A program made the position numbers and the translations under genes. Source: Photobacterium iliopiscarium (GTDB lineage Bacteria; Pseudomonadota; Gammaproteobacteria; Enterobacterales; Vibrionaceae). From it: a stretch of DNA of 64,000 nucleotides. The stretch's first letter is position 1; every line of letters begins with the position of its first letter. Shown here piece by piece: positions 9,440-19,140 of the stretch. The stretch spans positions 1 to 64,000 of the forward strand of contig NZ_PYOO01000003.1 in NCBI RefSeq assembly GCF_003026395.1, read 5' to 3'. The notes beneath the pieces were generated by a model. That model was not told the origin of the DNA. It ran no database searches and saw nothing but the letters and a program-made list of their open reading frames with translations.

Positions 9440-9919
9440 GTGGAAAAAGTTGCTATTTTTGTCGATGTCCAAAACATCTATTATACCGTTAAAGAAAAGT
9501 ATCACTGTAATTTCGATTACAATGCTTTTTGGGCAGAAGTATCACAAGGTCGTGAAATTATCGCTGCTTATGCCTATGCCATTCATAAAGGTGATGAAAA
9601 ACAACGTCAATTCCAAAATATCCTTCGAGGAATTGGGTTTGATGTTAAATTAAAACCCTTTATTCAGCGCAGTGATGGCTCAGCAAAAGGTGACTGGGAT
9701 GTGGGGATCACCATTGATGTACTAGAACATGCTGCCGATGTTGATCGTATTATTTTATTATCAGGCGATGGTGATTTTGATTTATTGGTTGATAAAGTAC
9801 AGACCAAATATAACACCACGGTTGAAGTTTATGGCGTTCCCGGTTTAACCGCGACCTCTTTAATTAATACGGCACAATATTATCGAGAAATTGAAAACAC
9901 CTTACTTCTTGGGCGTTAA
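9440..9919 (+). CDS. NYN-domain (LabA/DUF88) putative ribonuclease
   Basis: A 159-residue single-domain protein of the NYN (PIN-like) fold. The conserved acidic patches of the family are present: VAIFVDVQNIYY at the N terminus, KGDWDVGITIDV in the middle and LLSGDGDFDLLVD further on. These acids bind metal in PIN-like nucleases, so an RNA-cleaving role is likely but unproven. I choose the GTG start at 9440, with AGGA five bases upstream. A TTG at 9395 would add fifteen residues that do not belong to the family. The gene stands alone between the lap operon and a bidirectional terminator. Confidence 0.85.
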   Translation: MEKVAIFVDVQNIYYTVKEKYHCNFDYNAFWAEVSQGREIIAAYAYAIHKGDEKQRQFQNILRGIGFDVKLKPFIQRSDGSAKGDWDVGITIDVLEHAADVDRIILLSGDGDFDLLVDKVQTKYNTTVEVYGVPGLTATSLINTAQYYREIENTLLLGR

Positions 9920-9935
9920 TATTTTTCAAAAAAAA

Positions 9936-9966
9936 AAGGCCAACATATAATGTTGGCCTTCATTTT
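9936..9966. terminator. Bidirectional rho-independent terminator
   Basis: A perfect 11-bp stem (AAGGCCAACAT paired with ATGTTGGCCTT) with a 3-base loop is flanked by an A-run on the left and a T-run on the right. It separates the convergent NYN and CDF transporter genes and can serve both. Confidence 0.9.
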
Positions 9967-9977
9967 TTCATCAGGTT

Positions 9978-10664
9978 TTATTTTACATGCTGAGCATGAA
10001 CAAGATCTGGATGACTATAAATGTCCATCAGTTCACCTATAGCTTGACGTACCATTTTTACAGGAACAATAATGAAATAAATAGACGCTAAAATCACCAT
10101 TGTAGGATCTGCATATACGGCTAGATGTGAATATTGAGTCATCATTAAAATTTTCGCAACAACAAAGCCCATTAATACAGAAGCACTGATAACAGTATCC
10201 ATTATCCACTGTTTTGCTTCTGCATCAGCTAATGCTGAAGAAATATCTCTACTTTTGACTTTGATATAACGATATGTGCCATAACAACCCACAACACTGA
10301 TCATACCAAAGGCCAAAGCCACTCCTGCATTAATATCACGGCCACCAGCTAAAATAGCTTCAATGGCTGAATAAAATGACCATATACACATCAAGGCAAT
10401 CACTGAGCCTTTAATCGTAATAACAGCTGGCGCTATCATTGCGACTTGCGAACTATCTTTGTTTATTTCTGGTTTATGAAGATAATGCGCGGCACCTAGG
10501 GACAACATGGTTAACGCCAAGCTTACTAAAGAATATGCACCATCAAAAATAATCACTAAAGAACCAACAAGTGACCCAAGTACAATCCCCAAAATAGCAA
10601 AAGTAAACGATGACACGGTAGACAACAGGAGTAAACCGCGCTCTTGTTGCATTGAACTAGACAT
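9978..10664 (-). CDS. Cation diffusion facilitator family transporter
   Basis: A 228-residue integral membrane protein of the cation efflux (CDF) type, probably exporting a divalent metal. Five or six hydrophobic helices are visible. Two conserved aspartates sit in membrane segments, in IIFDGAYSLVSLA and KQWIMDTVISAS, at the usual metal-site spacing (the classic form is HxxxD or DxxxD). The protein is short and lacks a clear C-terminal cytoplasmic metal domain. The ATG at 10664 is preceded by GAGGT at five bases; the longer frame from a TTG at 10730 lacks a site. The metal cannot be told from the sequence. Confidence 0.82.
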   Translation of the reverse strand: MSSSMQQERGLLLLSTVSSFTFAILGIVLGSLVGSLVIIFDGAYSLVSLALTMLSLGAAHYLHKPEINKDSSQVAMIAPAVITIKGSVIALMCIWSFYSAIEAILAGGRDINAGVALAFGMISVVGCYGTYRYIKVKSRDISSALADAEAKQWIMDTVISASVLMGFVVAKILMMTQYSHLAVYADPTMVILASIYFIIVPVKMVRQAIGELMDIYSHPDLVHAQHVK

Positions 10665-10833
10665 ATAGACCTCAATCGACAAATTTTTCGTCGTTTTTTG
10701 TTTCATTGTGAAACTAATTAGATGATACAACCACTTCTATTAATACTATAATCTCTGAGCGTCAGGTTTATCGTCGCTAACAAGCGTTATTCTACTCACC
10801 TCTGCATTTATATTTAATATCTTGGTACCATCA

Positions 10834-11718
10834 ATGAAAATAGCTCAAATTGAAATGTTTCTATCGACGATAAAAACGGGCTCAATTGCCGAAGCGGCTC
10901 GTCGCCATGGAAAAAGTCGAACCACAGTAAGTGCCGCTTTAAGCTCATTAGAAGATAGCTTAGGCGTTGATCTTCTCAATCGTAGCGGTAACCGTATTAC
11001 ACCAACAGTAATTGGCGAAGCAACTGTGAATGATTTTGAACGTATAATCTTAATTGCTAGGGATATTCATTCTCGGTGTGAACAATATAACATTGGGGTC
11101 GAAGCCAGTATTCGTATTGCACGAGATGATTCATTACCCGAATCATTATGGCGTCAATTATTACGTCAGATCCGCATTCAATTTCCACAAACAAGTGTCT
11201 CAATTTACAGTGCCCCCACTCAAGAACTAGAAGAAATGGTGGCGCAAAATCTTGTCGATGTCGCTTATGGTTTATTACCGAGTACTCATCTTTTTTCACG
11301 ATTACAACAAACAGATCTCGGCCAAATACGTATGATGTCGGTCGCTCACAAAGATCACCCTCTCAGCCAACTTCGAAAAGTAAACAACGCTGATCTCGAA
11401 CGTTATACTGAAATTGCCGTCGCCTATTTTGATGAAGAAAGCTTACGGATCGTAACCCCAAAAGCAGGTAAATATATCGCTTTATCTTTTTACGAACATT
11501 TACGCGATGCCGTACTCGACCAAACTGGTTGGTCATCTTTGCCCGCAATACTTATTAAACAACACCTTAGAGAAGGGACCCTTAAAGTCATTAAATATAA
11601 TCGCGCCATGAATTGGCAATCCTATGGCGAAGTCGTTGAAAATGAATCGCGACGAGGGACGGTTGTAAAATGGTTATCAGAACAATTAGAAACCTATTTA
11701 TTCAATGAAGGTGATTAA
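10834..11718 (+). CDS. LysR-family transcriptional regulator
   Basis: A 294-residue regulator. Residues 1-60 form the winged helix-turn-helix (MKIAQIEMFLSTIKTGSIAE, then ARRHGKSRTTVSAALSSLE), with the typical LLNRSGNRITPT wing. Residues 85-290 form the periplasmic-binding-like effector domain. The upstream neighbour, the CDF transporter, is divergent. LysR genes often control the divergent gene, so the transporter is one candidate target, but no T-N11-A site stands out in the 169-base gap. I take the ATG at 10834 over a TTG four codons upstream. Confidence 0.88.
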   Translation: MKIAQIEMFLSTIKTGSIAEAARRHGKSRTTVSAALSSLEDSLGVDLLNRSGNRITPTVIGEATVNDFERIILIARDIHSRCEQYNIGVEASIRIARDDSLPESLWRQLLRQIRIQFPQTSVSIYSAPTQELEEMVAQNLVDVAYGLLPSTHLFSRLQQTDLGQIRMMSVAHKDHPLSQLRKVNNADLERYTEIAVAYFDEESLRIVTPKAGKYIALSFYEHLRDAVLDQTGWSSLPAILIKQHLREGTLKVIKYNRAMNWQSYGEVVENESRRGTVVKWLSEQLETYLFNEGD

Positions 11719-12213
11719 TTTATTAGTCTTTATGTTAGCCATATTACAATTAACCATAGATATATAGACGCAAACTTTGTACTAATTGATAAAGCCTGCA
11801 CTTTTTAACTATAATTTCTAACATAATGGTAAATATATCTGACAAATAGCTATTTATTGCTAAACTTATTTTCATCTGTAAATAACTTTCAGACAATATT
11901 GAGGCCATAGAAACATAAATTATTCTTAAAAAAAATAATTTATAGTTAAACTTTTCACTATATGCTAGATTGCACAGCGTTTTTAATTCAGAATATGCTC
12001 CATAAATAAGGTCGTCTAATACTAGCGTCATTAATGATATCTACAACAATTACAAAAACGACCTAGCATCATGTGTAATAAAAACAATATTATCAGTAAC
12101 GGACTAGGTATAAGCATTCAGCCGTTACAAGAGTAAATTAAGAAAGTTATATCAATTCGTTGTTTATCTTTTCTAACGTACCCTTAATCGTAATTTAAAA
12201 GGAAATAAGCTTT
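11719..12213. other. Intergenic region without a supported gene
   Basis: About 495 AT-rich bases lie between the LysR gene and aqpZ. A minus-strand open frame of 93 codons (12031 to 11750) begins with a non-ATG-like context. It has no ribosome binding site and a biased low-complexity composition, so I do not call it. The right end must hold the aqpZ promoter; AAAGGA lies 10 bases before its ATG. Confidence 0.5.
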
Positions 12214-12921
12214 ATGATGAGAAAATTAGTTGCTGAATTTATCGGCACCGGTTGGTTAGTTTTAGGCGGTTGTGGTAGTGCTGTATTAGCGGCGGCATAC
12301 CCAGATTTAGGTATTGGATTTTTAGGTGTTGCTCTTGCATTTGGTTTAACTGTTGTAACCATGGCATACGCAATTGGTCATATTTCAGGTTGTCATTTAA
12401 ACCCAGCAGTTACTGTTGGTCTATGGACTGGCGGTCGCTTCCCTATCGGTGACGTTATTCCTTACATTGCAGCACAAGTACTAGGCGGTATTGCTGGTGC
12501 TGGTGTGCTTTATATCATTGCAAGCGGTCAGGCTGGTTTTGATCTTGCAAATGGCTTTGCTTCTAACGGTTACGGTGCCCATTCTCCTGGTCATTACTCT
12601 TTGTTGTCTGCATTCGTTACCGAAGTTGTAATGACATTCATGTTCTTATTCGTAATTTTAGGTGCAACACATAAGCTTGCTTCACCACAAATGGCAGGTC
12701 TTGCTATTGGTCTAGCATTAACACTTATTCACCTAATCAGTATTCCAGTAACGAATACTTCAGTTAACCCTGCTCGTAGTACTGGTCCTGCATTATTTGT
12801 TGGCGACTGGGCAACATCACAATTATGGATGTTCTGGGTTGCTCCTCTTATTGGTGCGGCTATTGCTGGTGTTGTATACCGCTGGTTATGCCCTGACAAT
12901 GAATACCGTTCAGTAAGCTAA
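12214..12921 (+). CDS. aqpZ: Aquaporin Z
   Basis: A 235-residue inner-membrane water channel of the MIP family, close in length and opening sequence to E. coli AqpZ ([20 protein letters not shown]). Both NPA boxes are present, HLNPAV at about residue 63 and SVNPARS at about 188. The selectivity-filter pattern of water channels is kept: Phe in ALAFGL, His in LIHLIS, Thr in TNTSV and Arg after the second NPA. Six hydrophobic helices are evident. It is monocistronic, ending in a strong hairpin terminator. Confidence 0.95.
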   Translation: MMRKLVAEFIGTGWLVLGGCGSAVLAAAYPDLGIGFLGVALAFGLTVVTMAYAIGHISGCHLNPAVTVGLWTGGRFPIGDVIPYIAAQVLGGIAGAGVLYIIASGQAGFDLANGFASNGYGAHSPGHYSLLSAFVTEVVMTFMFLFVILGATHKLASPQMAGLAIGLALTLIHLISIPVTNTSVNPARSTGPALFVGDWATSQLWMFWVAPLIGAAIAGVVYRWLCPDNEYRSVS

Positions 12922-12949
12922 GTTTACTAAGCCAACACTGAATATAAAA

Positions 12950-12981
12950 AAGCGAGCTTAATCATTAAGCTCGCTTTTTTT
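12950..12981 (+). terminator. Terminator after aqpZ
   Basis: An 11-bp stem (AAGCGAGCTTA with TAAGCTCGCTT) and 5-base loop are followed by seven T residues. A-runs on the left allow it to serve the convergent ydiJ gene as well. Confidence 0.9.
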
Positions 12982-13019
12982 ATGGCTTACAATTTATACA
13001 GTACTCATCAGCTTCACAT

Positions 13020-16000
13020 TTAGAGATCAACCAACTGTAACAACACTTGTACTGGATGTTTAAATTGAATATGTTCTAGTCGCTTAACTTGACTACGGCA
13101 TGAATAGCCAGTTGCCATACAGCGAGTGGGATCATACTGATCAATCTTCTCTTTCCAGCTTAAATTAAACACGCTCTTTGACGCTTCTAATTTATCACTT
13201 TCATGACCGAATGTACCCGCCATTCCACAGCATCCCACTGGCACCGATTCCATGACACTACCAAAATGTGTGAAAATAGCCCCCCACTGCTTTTCCGCAT
13301 TAGGTAGTTTAGTTTTTTCCGTACAATGGGCAAACAGGTACCAGGGCTTATCATTTAATGCTGGTCTTTGAGGTACTTGTTGTAATAATGGCAATAACCA
13401 TTCATGTGCAGTTAAAACTGTAAATTTACCTCGGCGTTGCTGTAGCACTTCAGTGTATTCATCGCGATAACACAGCACTAAAGCAGGATCGACACCCACC
13501 ATAGGTATATTTAATACCATTAATTGATTTAAAAAATCAGCCGTTGATGTCGCTGTTTTTGCAAACGCCTTTAAGAACCCTTTTACGTGTTGTGCTTTTC
13601 CATTGGGTTTAAATGGCAGTAAAATCGGTTTTTTACCTAGTTTTTCAATTAAATGGATAAAATCACGTACAACTTGCGCATCATAAAAACTAGTAAAAGG
13701 ATCTTGAACAACCAGAACGTAATTTTCCCGCTCATGATCTGATAATGCTTGTAACCATAACATGTCAAAACATAACACATGATGACCACTTAAACTTTCA
13801 GCTAAAGTTGGCACTGACAATAAAGGCATATCAACATAACCAATAGTCTTTAAGGTTAACTTTTTCGACCATTGTGGTCTGATTACACTGTTTACGATGA
13901 CTGGAGCTTTCACCATTAACGGTAAAATACTCTCAACATACGCCACCAAATAATCTTTTACTGGGCGTTGATAACGGCTGTAATAGATATTCATAAATCG
14001 TGAACGAAAGCTAGGTACATCAACCTTAATCGGACATTGACTTGCACATGCTTTACACGCTAAGCAACCATTCATCGCATCCATGACTTCATGTGAAAAA
14101 TCATAACGATGCCGATTAGAACCATAGGTATTTTTTAAACGATCAATAATCTGTTTGATTGTTGGAGATGTGGTTAATAACTGTTGTTCTAGCTCATCAG
14201 CATTGATTCCCTGCTCAGCTAATTGCCTTAGCCATTCACGTACTAACCCTGCTCGTCCTTTAGGAGAATGACGACGATCTGCTGAAATTTTCATTGAAGG
14301 ACACATTGGTGAACTGGTGTCATAGTTAAAACACAAACCATTACCGTTACATTCCATGGCTTGTTTAAAACTATCTCGCGTAGTAACCGCTATTTGGCGA
14401 TCATAAAAACCTCGCTTCACACTATCAACTTTTACTAATTCACTGTCATTACCAAGTGGTGTACAAATTTTACCTGGGTTCATACGGTTATGGGGATCAA
14501 ACGCCGCTTTAATTCGACGTAGCTCTGTGAATAATTCTTCACCAAAAAAAGCAGGACCATATTCAGAACGAAATCCCTTACCATGTTCGCCCCACATTAA
14601 ACCGCCATATTTAGCGACTAATGTAACCACTTGATCAGACACTTCTTTCATTAACAATTCTTGGTGGGGATCGCACATATCCAACGCAGGACGCACATGC
14701 AATACACCCGCATCAACATGTCCAAACATGCCATAATAAAGTGATTTTTCATCCAATAACTGTCTAAATTCAGCGATGAAATCTGCTAAATGTTCAGGCG
14801 GTACACAGGTATCTTCAGCAAATGCTATTGGCTTCTTCGTCCCTTTAACAGCCCCTAATAACCCTACCGCTTTTTTACGCATGGTATACATTTTTTGGAT
14901 ACTGGCTAAATCATCACAAACTTGATAACCAATAATACCCGCTTGTTGATCTACTATTAATTGGTCAAGTTGTTGGCACAATGCTGCAACGTGTTGTTGG
15001 TTCTCTGTGAGATCATTACTGGCATACTCCACCATGTTAATACCTAACATGATTTTTCCCTGTACATCAATTAATAGCTCTTCAACCGTATTCCAAACAA
15101 TGTCTTCTTTGGCTAGATTTAATACTTTTGAATCAATGGTTTCAACCGATAATGCATGGGCTGCCACCATCATCGGTGCATTGCGTAATGCAGAATCAAA
15201 GCTATCGTATTTAATATTAACTAACGTGCGAGACTTTGGAATTGGCGTAATATTTAACTTAGCTTCTACGATAAAGGCTAAAGATCCTTCAGCGCCACAT
15301 AATAAACGTGCAATATCAAACTGTTGAAGTTGTTCATCATAAACATGTTTTAAATCATAACCAGTAAGAAACCGATTAAGTTGTGGGAATTTATCAACTA
15401 TTTGTTGGCGTTTATCCCGACAAATTTGAGCGGTTGTTTTGATGGCATTATTAACAAACGCAGTATCATCCAAGGCCATAATTTGATCATTATTTAGCGG
15501 TTCAGTATTAAGTACCGAACCATCAACGCATACCGCAGTCAGTGCTAAAACATGATCAGATGTTTTGCCGTATTTTAATGAACCCTGACCAGAAGCATCG
15601 GTGTTAATCATGCCTCCAATCGTGGCACGATTACTGGTTGAAAGATCAGGCGAGAAAAAATAGCCATAGGGACGTAAAGCGTCATTCAGTTGATCTTTAA
15701 TGACACCGCTTTGAACACGTACCCAACCTTCAGCAATATTAATCTCTAAGATTTGATTTAAATAGCGGGAAAGATCGACCACAATTCCAGATGTTAAGGA
15801 TTGACCGTTTGTACCCGTACCACCACCACGAGGAGAAAATGTAACGCCTTGATAATCATCATGACAACCTATTTTCCCAATAAGAATAAGATCATCAATA
15901 TTACGAGGTAATACCACCGCTTGGGGTAACTGTTGGTAGATACTATTATCAGTTGCAACCGCTAATCGACTAGCATAACTCTGTTCAATATCACCTTGAA

Positions 16001-16079
16001 ATCCAGCTTCAGATAGTGCGGTTAAATATGATAATACAACATGATCAATACTACTTTGATAGGTTAATGCAGGTAACAT
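13020..16079 (-). CDS. ydiJ: FAD and Fe-S oxidoreductase YdiJ (D-2-hydroxyglutarate dehydrogenase type)
   Basis: A 1019-residue cytoplasmic flavoprotein, essentially the length of E. coli YdiJ (1018), which oxidises D-2-hydroxyglutarate. Domain order is an FAD-binding PCMH domain (about 40-280, with PRGGGTGTNGQSLTSG), the FAD-oxidase C-terminal domain (about 290-540), and a ferredoxin-like domain. The cysteine clusters CNGNGLCFNYDTSSPMC and CLACKACASQCP lie at about 600-700. A C-terminal CCG region carries PVGCCGMAGTFGHE. The ATG at 16079 is chosen because GGGAGAG lies eight bases upstream; a longer frame to 16139 has no site. The next gene on the same strand, gabD, is separated by a terminator, so this is its own transcript. 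Confidence 0.9.
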   Translation of the reverse strand: MLPALTYQSSIDHVVLSYLTALSEAGFQGDIEQSYASRLAVATDNSIYQQLPQAVVLPRNIDDLILIGKIGCHDDYQGVTFSPRGGGTGTNGQSLTSGIVVDLSRYLNQILEINIAEGWVRVQSGVIKDQLNDALRPYGYFFSPDLSTSNRATIGGMINTDASGQGSLKYGKTSDHVLALTAVCVDGSVLNTEPLNNDQIMALDDTAFVNNAIKTTAQICRDKRQQIVDKFPQLNRFLTGYDLKHVYDEQLQQFDIARLLCGAEGSLAFIVEAKLNITPIPKSRTLVNIKYDSFDSALRNAPMMVAAHALSVETIDSKVLNLAKEDIVWNTVEELLIDVQGKIMLGINMVEYASNDLTENQQHVAALCQQLDQLIVDQQAGIIGYQVCDDLASIQKMYTMRKKAVGLLGAVKGTKKPIAFAEDTCVPPEHLADFIAEFRQLLDEKSLYYGMFGHVDAGVLHVRPALDMCDPHQELLMKEVSDQVVTLVAKYGGLMWGEHGKGFRSEYGPAFFGEELFTELRRIKAAFDPHNRMNPGKICTPLGNDSELVKVDSVKRGFYDRQIAVTTRDSFKQAMECNGNGLCFNYDTSSPMCPSMKISADRRHSPKGRAGLVREWLRQLAEQGINADELEQQLLTTSPTIKQIIDRLKNTYGSNRHRYDFSHEVMDAMNGCLACKACASQCPIKVDVPSFRSRFMNIYYSRYQRPVKDYLVAYVESILPLMVKAPVIVNSVIRPQWSKKLTLKTIGYVDMPLLSVPTLAESLSGHHVLCFDMLWLQALSDHERENYVLVVQDPFTSFYDAQVVRDFIHLIEKLGKKPILLPFKPNGKAQHVKGFLKAFAKTATSTADFLNQLMVLNIPMVGVDPALVLCYRDEYTEVLQQRRGKFTVLTAHEWLLPLLQQVPQRPALNDKPWYLFAHCTEKTKLPNAEKQWGAIFTHFGSVMESVPVGCCGMAGTFGHESDKLEASKSVFNLSWKEKIDQYDPTRCMATGYSCRSQVKRLEHIQFKHPVQVLLQLVDL

Positions 16080-16332
16080 ATTTTTTACTCTCCCTTTTCC
16101 AGTGATTACGCAATCATGCGCTGCCATTTCCAATAGCACTGGATTTACTATTTATTATTAATCACTTTAACAATACGTTGAAAGTGTATATTTTCACTTT
16201 ACTCTACCTAGAAACTAAACAAAACAATTTATAAGTTCATCATCTATAATACCAGCCAGTAAAGCTATTATATTAATAACAATAACAAATCCTCGATTTA
16301 TAGTGCCAATGTCGTTTATATTGCGAGTAAAT

Positions 16333-16365
16333 AAAATAAAGCCCTTAAAAAGAGCTTTATTTTTA
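16333..16365. terminator. Terminator after gabD
   Basis: An 8-bp stem (AATAAAGC with GCTTTATT) and 11-base loop lie just past the gabD stop on the minus strand. A T-run is better on the plus strand, so orientation is uncertain. Confidence 0.6.
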
Positions 16366-16388
16366 ATACAATAAAGACACAAAGATAA

Positions 16389-17837
16389 CTAAATACCACC
16401 CATCAGGGTATATTTCATTTCAGTATATTCTTCTAGGCCTTGATGAGCACCTTCTCGACCTAATCCTGATTCTTTAACGCCACCAAATGGTGCAAGTTCA
16501 GTTGAAATAAGGCCTTCATTCACGCCTACCATGCCATATTCAAGTGCTTCACTAACATTAAATGCGCGCGATAATGATTGCGTATAAATATAAGCAGCCA
16601 AGCCTGAATCAGTATTATTAGCGCGATCAATAACATCTTGATCATCATTAAAGCTAAAAATAGCGGCTAATGGGCCAAAGGTTTCTTCAGTCGCAACTAA
16701 CATGTCATCTCGAACATCACGAATAATCGTTGGCTGAACAAAACAGTCACTCGAAAGTTGTTGACTACCTAACACTAAATGAGCACCTTTTAACATTGCA
16801 TCATGAATATGACGTTCAACTTTTTCAACCGCAGATCGATTAATTAAAGGCCCGATAGTCACACCGTCATCTAATCCATTGCCGATCTTCAGTAATGCCA
16901 CTTGTTGACGTAATCGATCAATAAATTGTTCATAAATACTACTATGTACATAAATGCGATTCGCACAGACACATGTTTGGCCTGCATTACGAAATTTAGC
17001 AATCATCACACCTTCAATGGCACGATCAATATCAGCATCATCAAAAATAATAAAGGGTGCGTTACCGCCTAATTCTAATGATACTTTTTTCACACTGGCA
17101 GCCGCTTGCGCCATTAACAATTTACCAATCGCTGTAGAGCCGGTGAAAGAAATCTTTTTAACTTTTTTATTACCTGTAAGTTCAGCACCAATTTTAACGG
17201 CATCTCCAGTAACAACACTAAATAAACCATCAGGGATACCCGCTTCTTGCGCTAATGCTGCAAATGCCAATGCTGTAAAGGGAGTATCAGGTGCGGGTTT
17301 TAATACCACAGCGCAACCTGCGGCAAATGCAGGACCACATTTACGGGTGATCATTGCTGCGGGGAAATTCCATGGCGTAATAGCCGCCACCACACCCACC
17401 GGTTGACGTGAAACCAAAATACGCGCGTCAGCTTTGTGACTTGGAATAATTTCACCATTCATACGCTTAGCTTCTTCGGCATACCATTCAATAAAGCTGG
17501 CGGCATAGACTATTTCACCTTTAGCTTCATTGAGTGGTTTACCTTGCTCTAACGTTAAGATAGTGGCTAATTCAACCGTATGATCAATAATCAATTCATA
17601 CCATTGACGCAGAACAGCCGCTTTATATTTTGCGGTTGTTTTTGACCAGCGTCGATAAGCATTATCTGCACAATCTATCGCAACGCGTGTTTCCTCAACC
17701 CCCATCAAAGGTACACTCCCAATGACTTCAGCTGTAGCAGGATTAGTCACAACGGTATGTTTTCCTGAATATGCGTTGACCCACTCACCATTTATAAACG
17801 CTTGTTGTTTAAACAAACCACCTAAAGATAATGTCAT
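16389..17837 (-). CDS. gabD: NADP-dependent succinate-semialdehyde dehydrogenase
   Basis: A 482-residue aldehyde dehydrogenase, the same length as E. coli GabD, oxidising succinate semialdehyde to succinate. Catalytic Glu255 lies in SLELGGNAPF and nucleophile Cys289 in GQTCVCANR. Cys291 is also kept, the partner in the redox disulfide described in E. coli GabD. The cofactor region reads PWNFPAAMITRK. No gabT or gabP is adjacent. ydiJ lies downstream on the same strand beyond a terminator; both enzymes feed five- and four-carbon dicarboxylate metabolism, which may be coincidence. Confidence 0.93.
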   Translation of the reverse strand: MTLSLGGLFKQQAFINGEWVNAYSGKHTVVTNPATAEVIGSVPLMGVEETRVAIDCADNAYRRWSKTTAKYKAAVLRQWYELIIDHTVELATILTLEQGKPLNEAKGEIVYAASFIEWYAEEAKRMNGEIIPSHKADARILVSRQPVGVVAAITPWNFPAAMITRKCGPAFAAGCAVVLKPAPDTPFTALAFAALAQEAGIPDGLFSVVTGDAVKIGAELTGNKKVKKISFTGSTAIGKLLMAQAAASVKKVSLELGGNAPFIIFDDADIDRAIEGVMIAKFRNAGQTCVCANRIYVHSSIYEQFIDRLRQQVALLKIGNGLDDGVTIGPLINRSAVEKVERHIHDAMLKGAHLVLGSQQLSSDCFVQPTIIRDVRDDMLVATEETFGPLAAIFSFNDDQDVIDRANNTDSGLAAYIYTQSLSRAFNVSEALEYGMVGVNEGLISTELAPFGGVKESGLGREGAHQGLEEYTEMKYTLMGGI

Positions 17838-17873
17838 TACGATACCTTGCTTTATTTTATCGATGAATTAGTA

Positions 17874-17900
17874 ACAAAAAGAGTGCTCATTAACACTCTT
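17874..17900 (-). terminator. Possible leader terminator upstream of gabD
   Basis: AAGAGTG pairs with CACTCTT across a 9-base loop, followed on the minus strand by TTTTTG. It sits about 37 bases before the gabD start. It could end stray transcription or attenuate gabD. Confidence 0.4.
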
Positions 17901-18118
17901 CATTGAAATAAATAACTAATTGATTACGTTATTATATTACAACCTTACTAATATAACAGCTTAGGTAGGCATTCAGAGACACCCAGAGCTTAGAAATAAA
18001 ATCACAAAAATAGCATCATTCATCAGCAAATAATTATTATCACGACTACGCTTTAGCTAATATAGATATTAAAAATAAACGTCGTGTTACTGCCATTTAA
18101 AGTGGATATAAATATCTT

Positions 18119-18955
18119 ATGCCAAAAAGTAGACAGCTTACCCACATTCGTCATGGTATAAAAAAAGGCATTACTACTTCTTTCATCCATGAGAAACATT
18201 TTCCAACCACTAATCCATTTGTTTTATGGGAACATTTCACATCAAAGCAAAACAATAATCATGCCTTAAATTTTCATGGCCATTCAGGAATAGAAGCCAT
18301 TAGCTATCCTCTTACTGGGACGATTTTACATCACGATTCAACACAACAGCATCATATCGTTAAAAGTGGTGATATTCATATGATGACCAGTGGTCAAGGT
18401 ATCATTCACAAATCAACCACGTTACCACAGCAATCAATAAGTGAATCGTTCCAATTATGGATAGCCTTACCTGCAACTGATAATAATGAAATGTGCCAAC
18501 CGAAGAGTCAACTATTCAAAAAACACCATCTTCCTCTCATTGAGGATAATCATTCAACAACAAAAGTTTTAATTGGGGATTATCATCAACACACAAGTCC
18601 AATAAAAAGCCAATGTGAACTAATATTGCTCGATATTATCATGGCATCTTACAGTACATGGTGTTTTACTCCTCCCAAACACTATCTTTCTTGTTTTATT
18701 TACTTAAAATCAGGGGTTTCTTATAGTGCTAATAATAAATTAATGCCATTTCAGATAGGATTTTTCGAATCATCATCAGCACCAATAATTATTACCACAA
18801 CAAGTCAAAGCTCACGGTTTTTTATCGCTTGCGCAGTTCCATTACAACAACAATTAATAACCAATCAATCATCTATTCACTCTTGTAAAAATAATATAGA
18901 TAAAAGTGAAGTCACAATAAAAAATTTAATGGATAAGATGAAAAACAAAAATTAA
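18119..18955 (+). CDS. Pirin family protein (bicupin)
   Basis: A 278-residue two-domain cupin of the pirin family. The N-terminal cupin motif is clear: NFHGHSGIEAISYPLTG gives His53 and His55, and SGQGIIHKS gives His97. In canonical pirins the fourth metal ligand is a Glu two residues after that last His; here the position is Ser99. Metal binding or the quercetinase activity of some pirins may therefore be altered. The protein is rich in His, Ser and Thr, and the C-terminal cupin is poorly conserved. It is monocistronic with no strong ribosome site. Biological role unknown. Confidence 0.8.
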   Translation: MPKSRQLTHIRHGIKKGITTSFIHEKHFPTTNPFVLWEHFTSKQNNNHALNFHGHSGIEAISYPLTGTILHHDSTQQHHIVKSGDIHMMTSGQGIIHKSTTLPQQSISESFQLWIALPATDNNEMCQPKSQLFKKHHLPLIEDNHSTTKVLIGDYHQHTSPIKSQCELILLDIIMASYSTWCFTPPKHYLSCFIYLKSGVSYSANNKLMPFQIGFFESSSAPIIITTTSQSSRFFIACAVPLQQQLITNQSSIHSCKNNIDKSEVTIKNLMDKMKNKN

Positions 18956-19140
18956 CAAATCCTTAATTATTATATATGTATCAATAAAAAATACTTATAA
19001 GTTTAATATGTACTACTTTATAAATACCGTGATATCATTTTCAACAGTTCTTATATTAAAAATAAAACATTAATGTGTAATAAACATCATGGCTAATGTT
19101 GTTATTTCACCATAGTAATTAATGTCACAAGGTATTTTTT

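Noticed and set aside
11750-12031. Minus-strand 93-codon open frame between the LysR gene and aqpZ
   Set aside because: No ribosome binding site, AT-driven residue composition, and no recognisable motif; long frames by chance are possible in this AT-rich gap.
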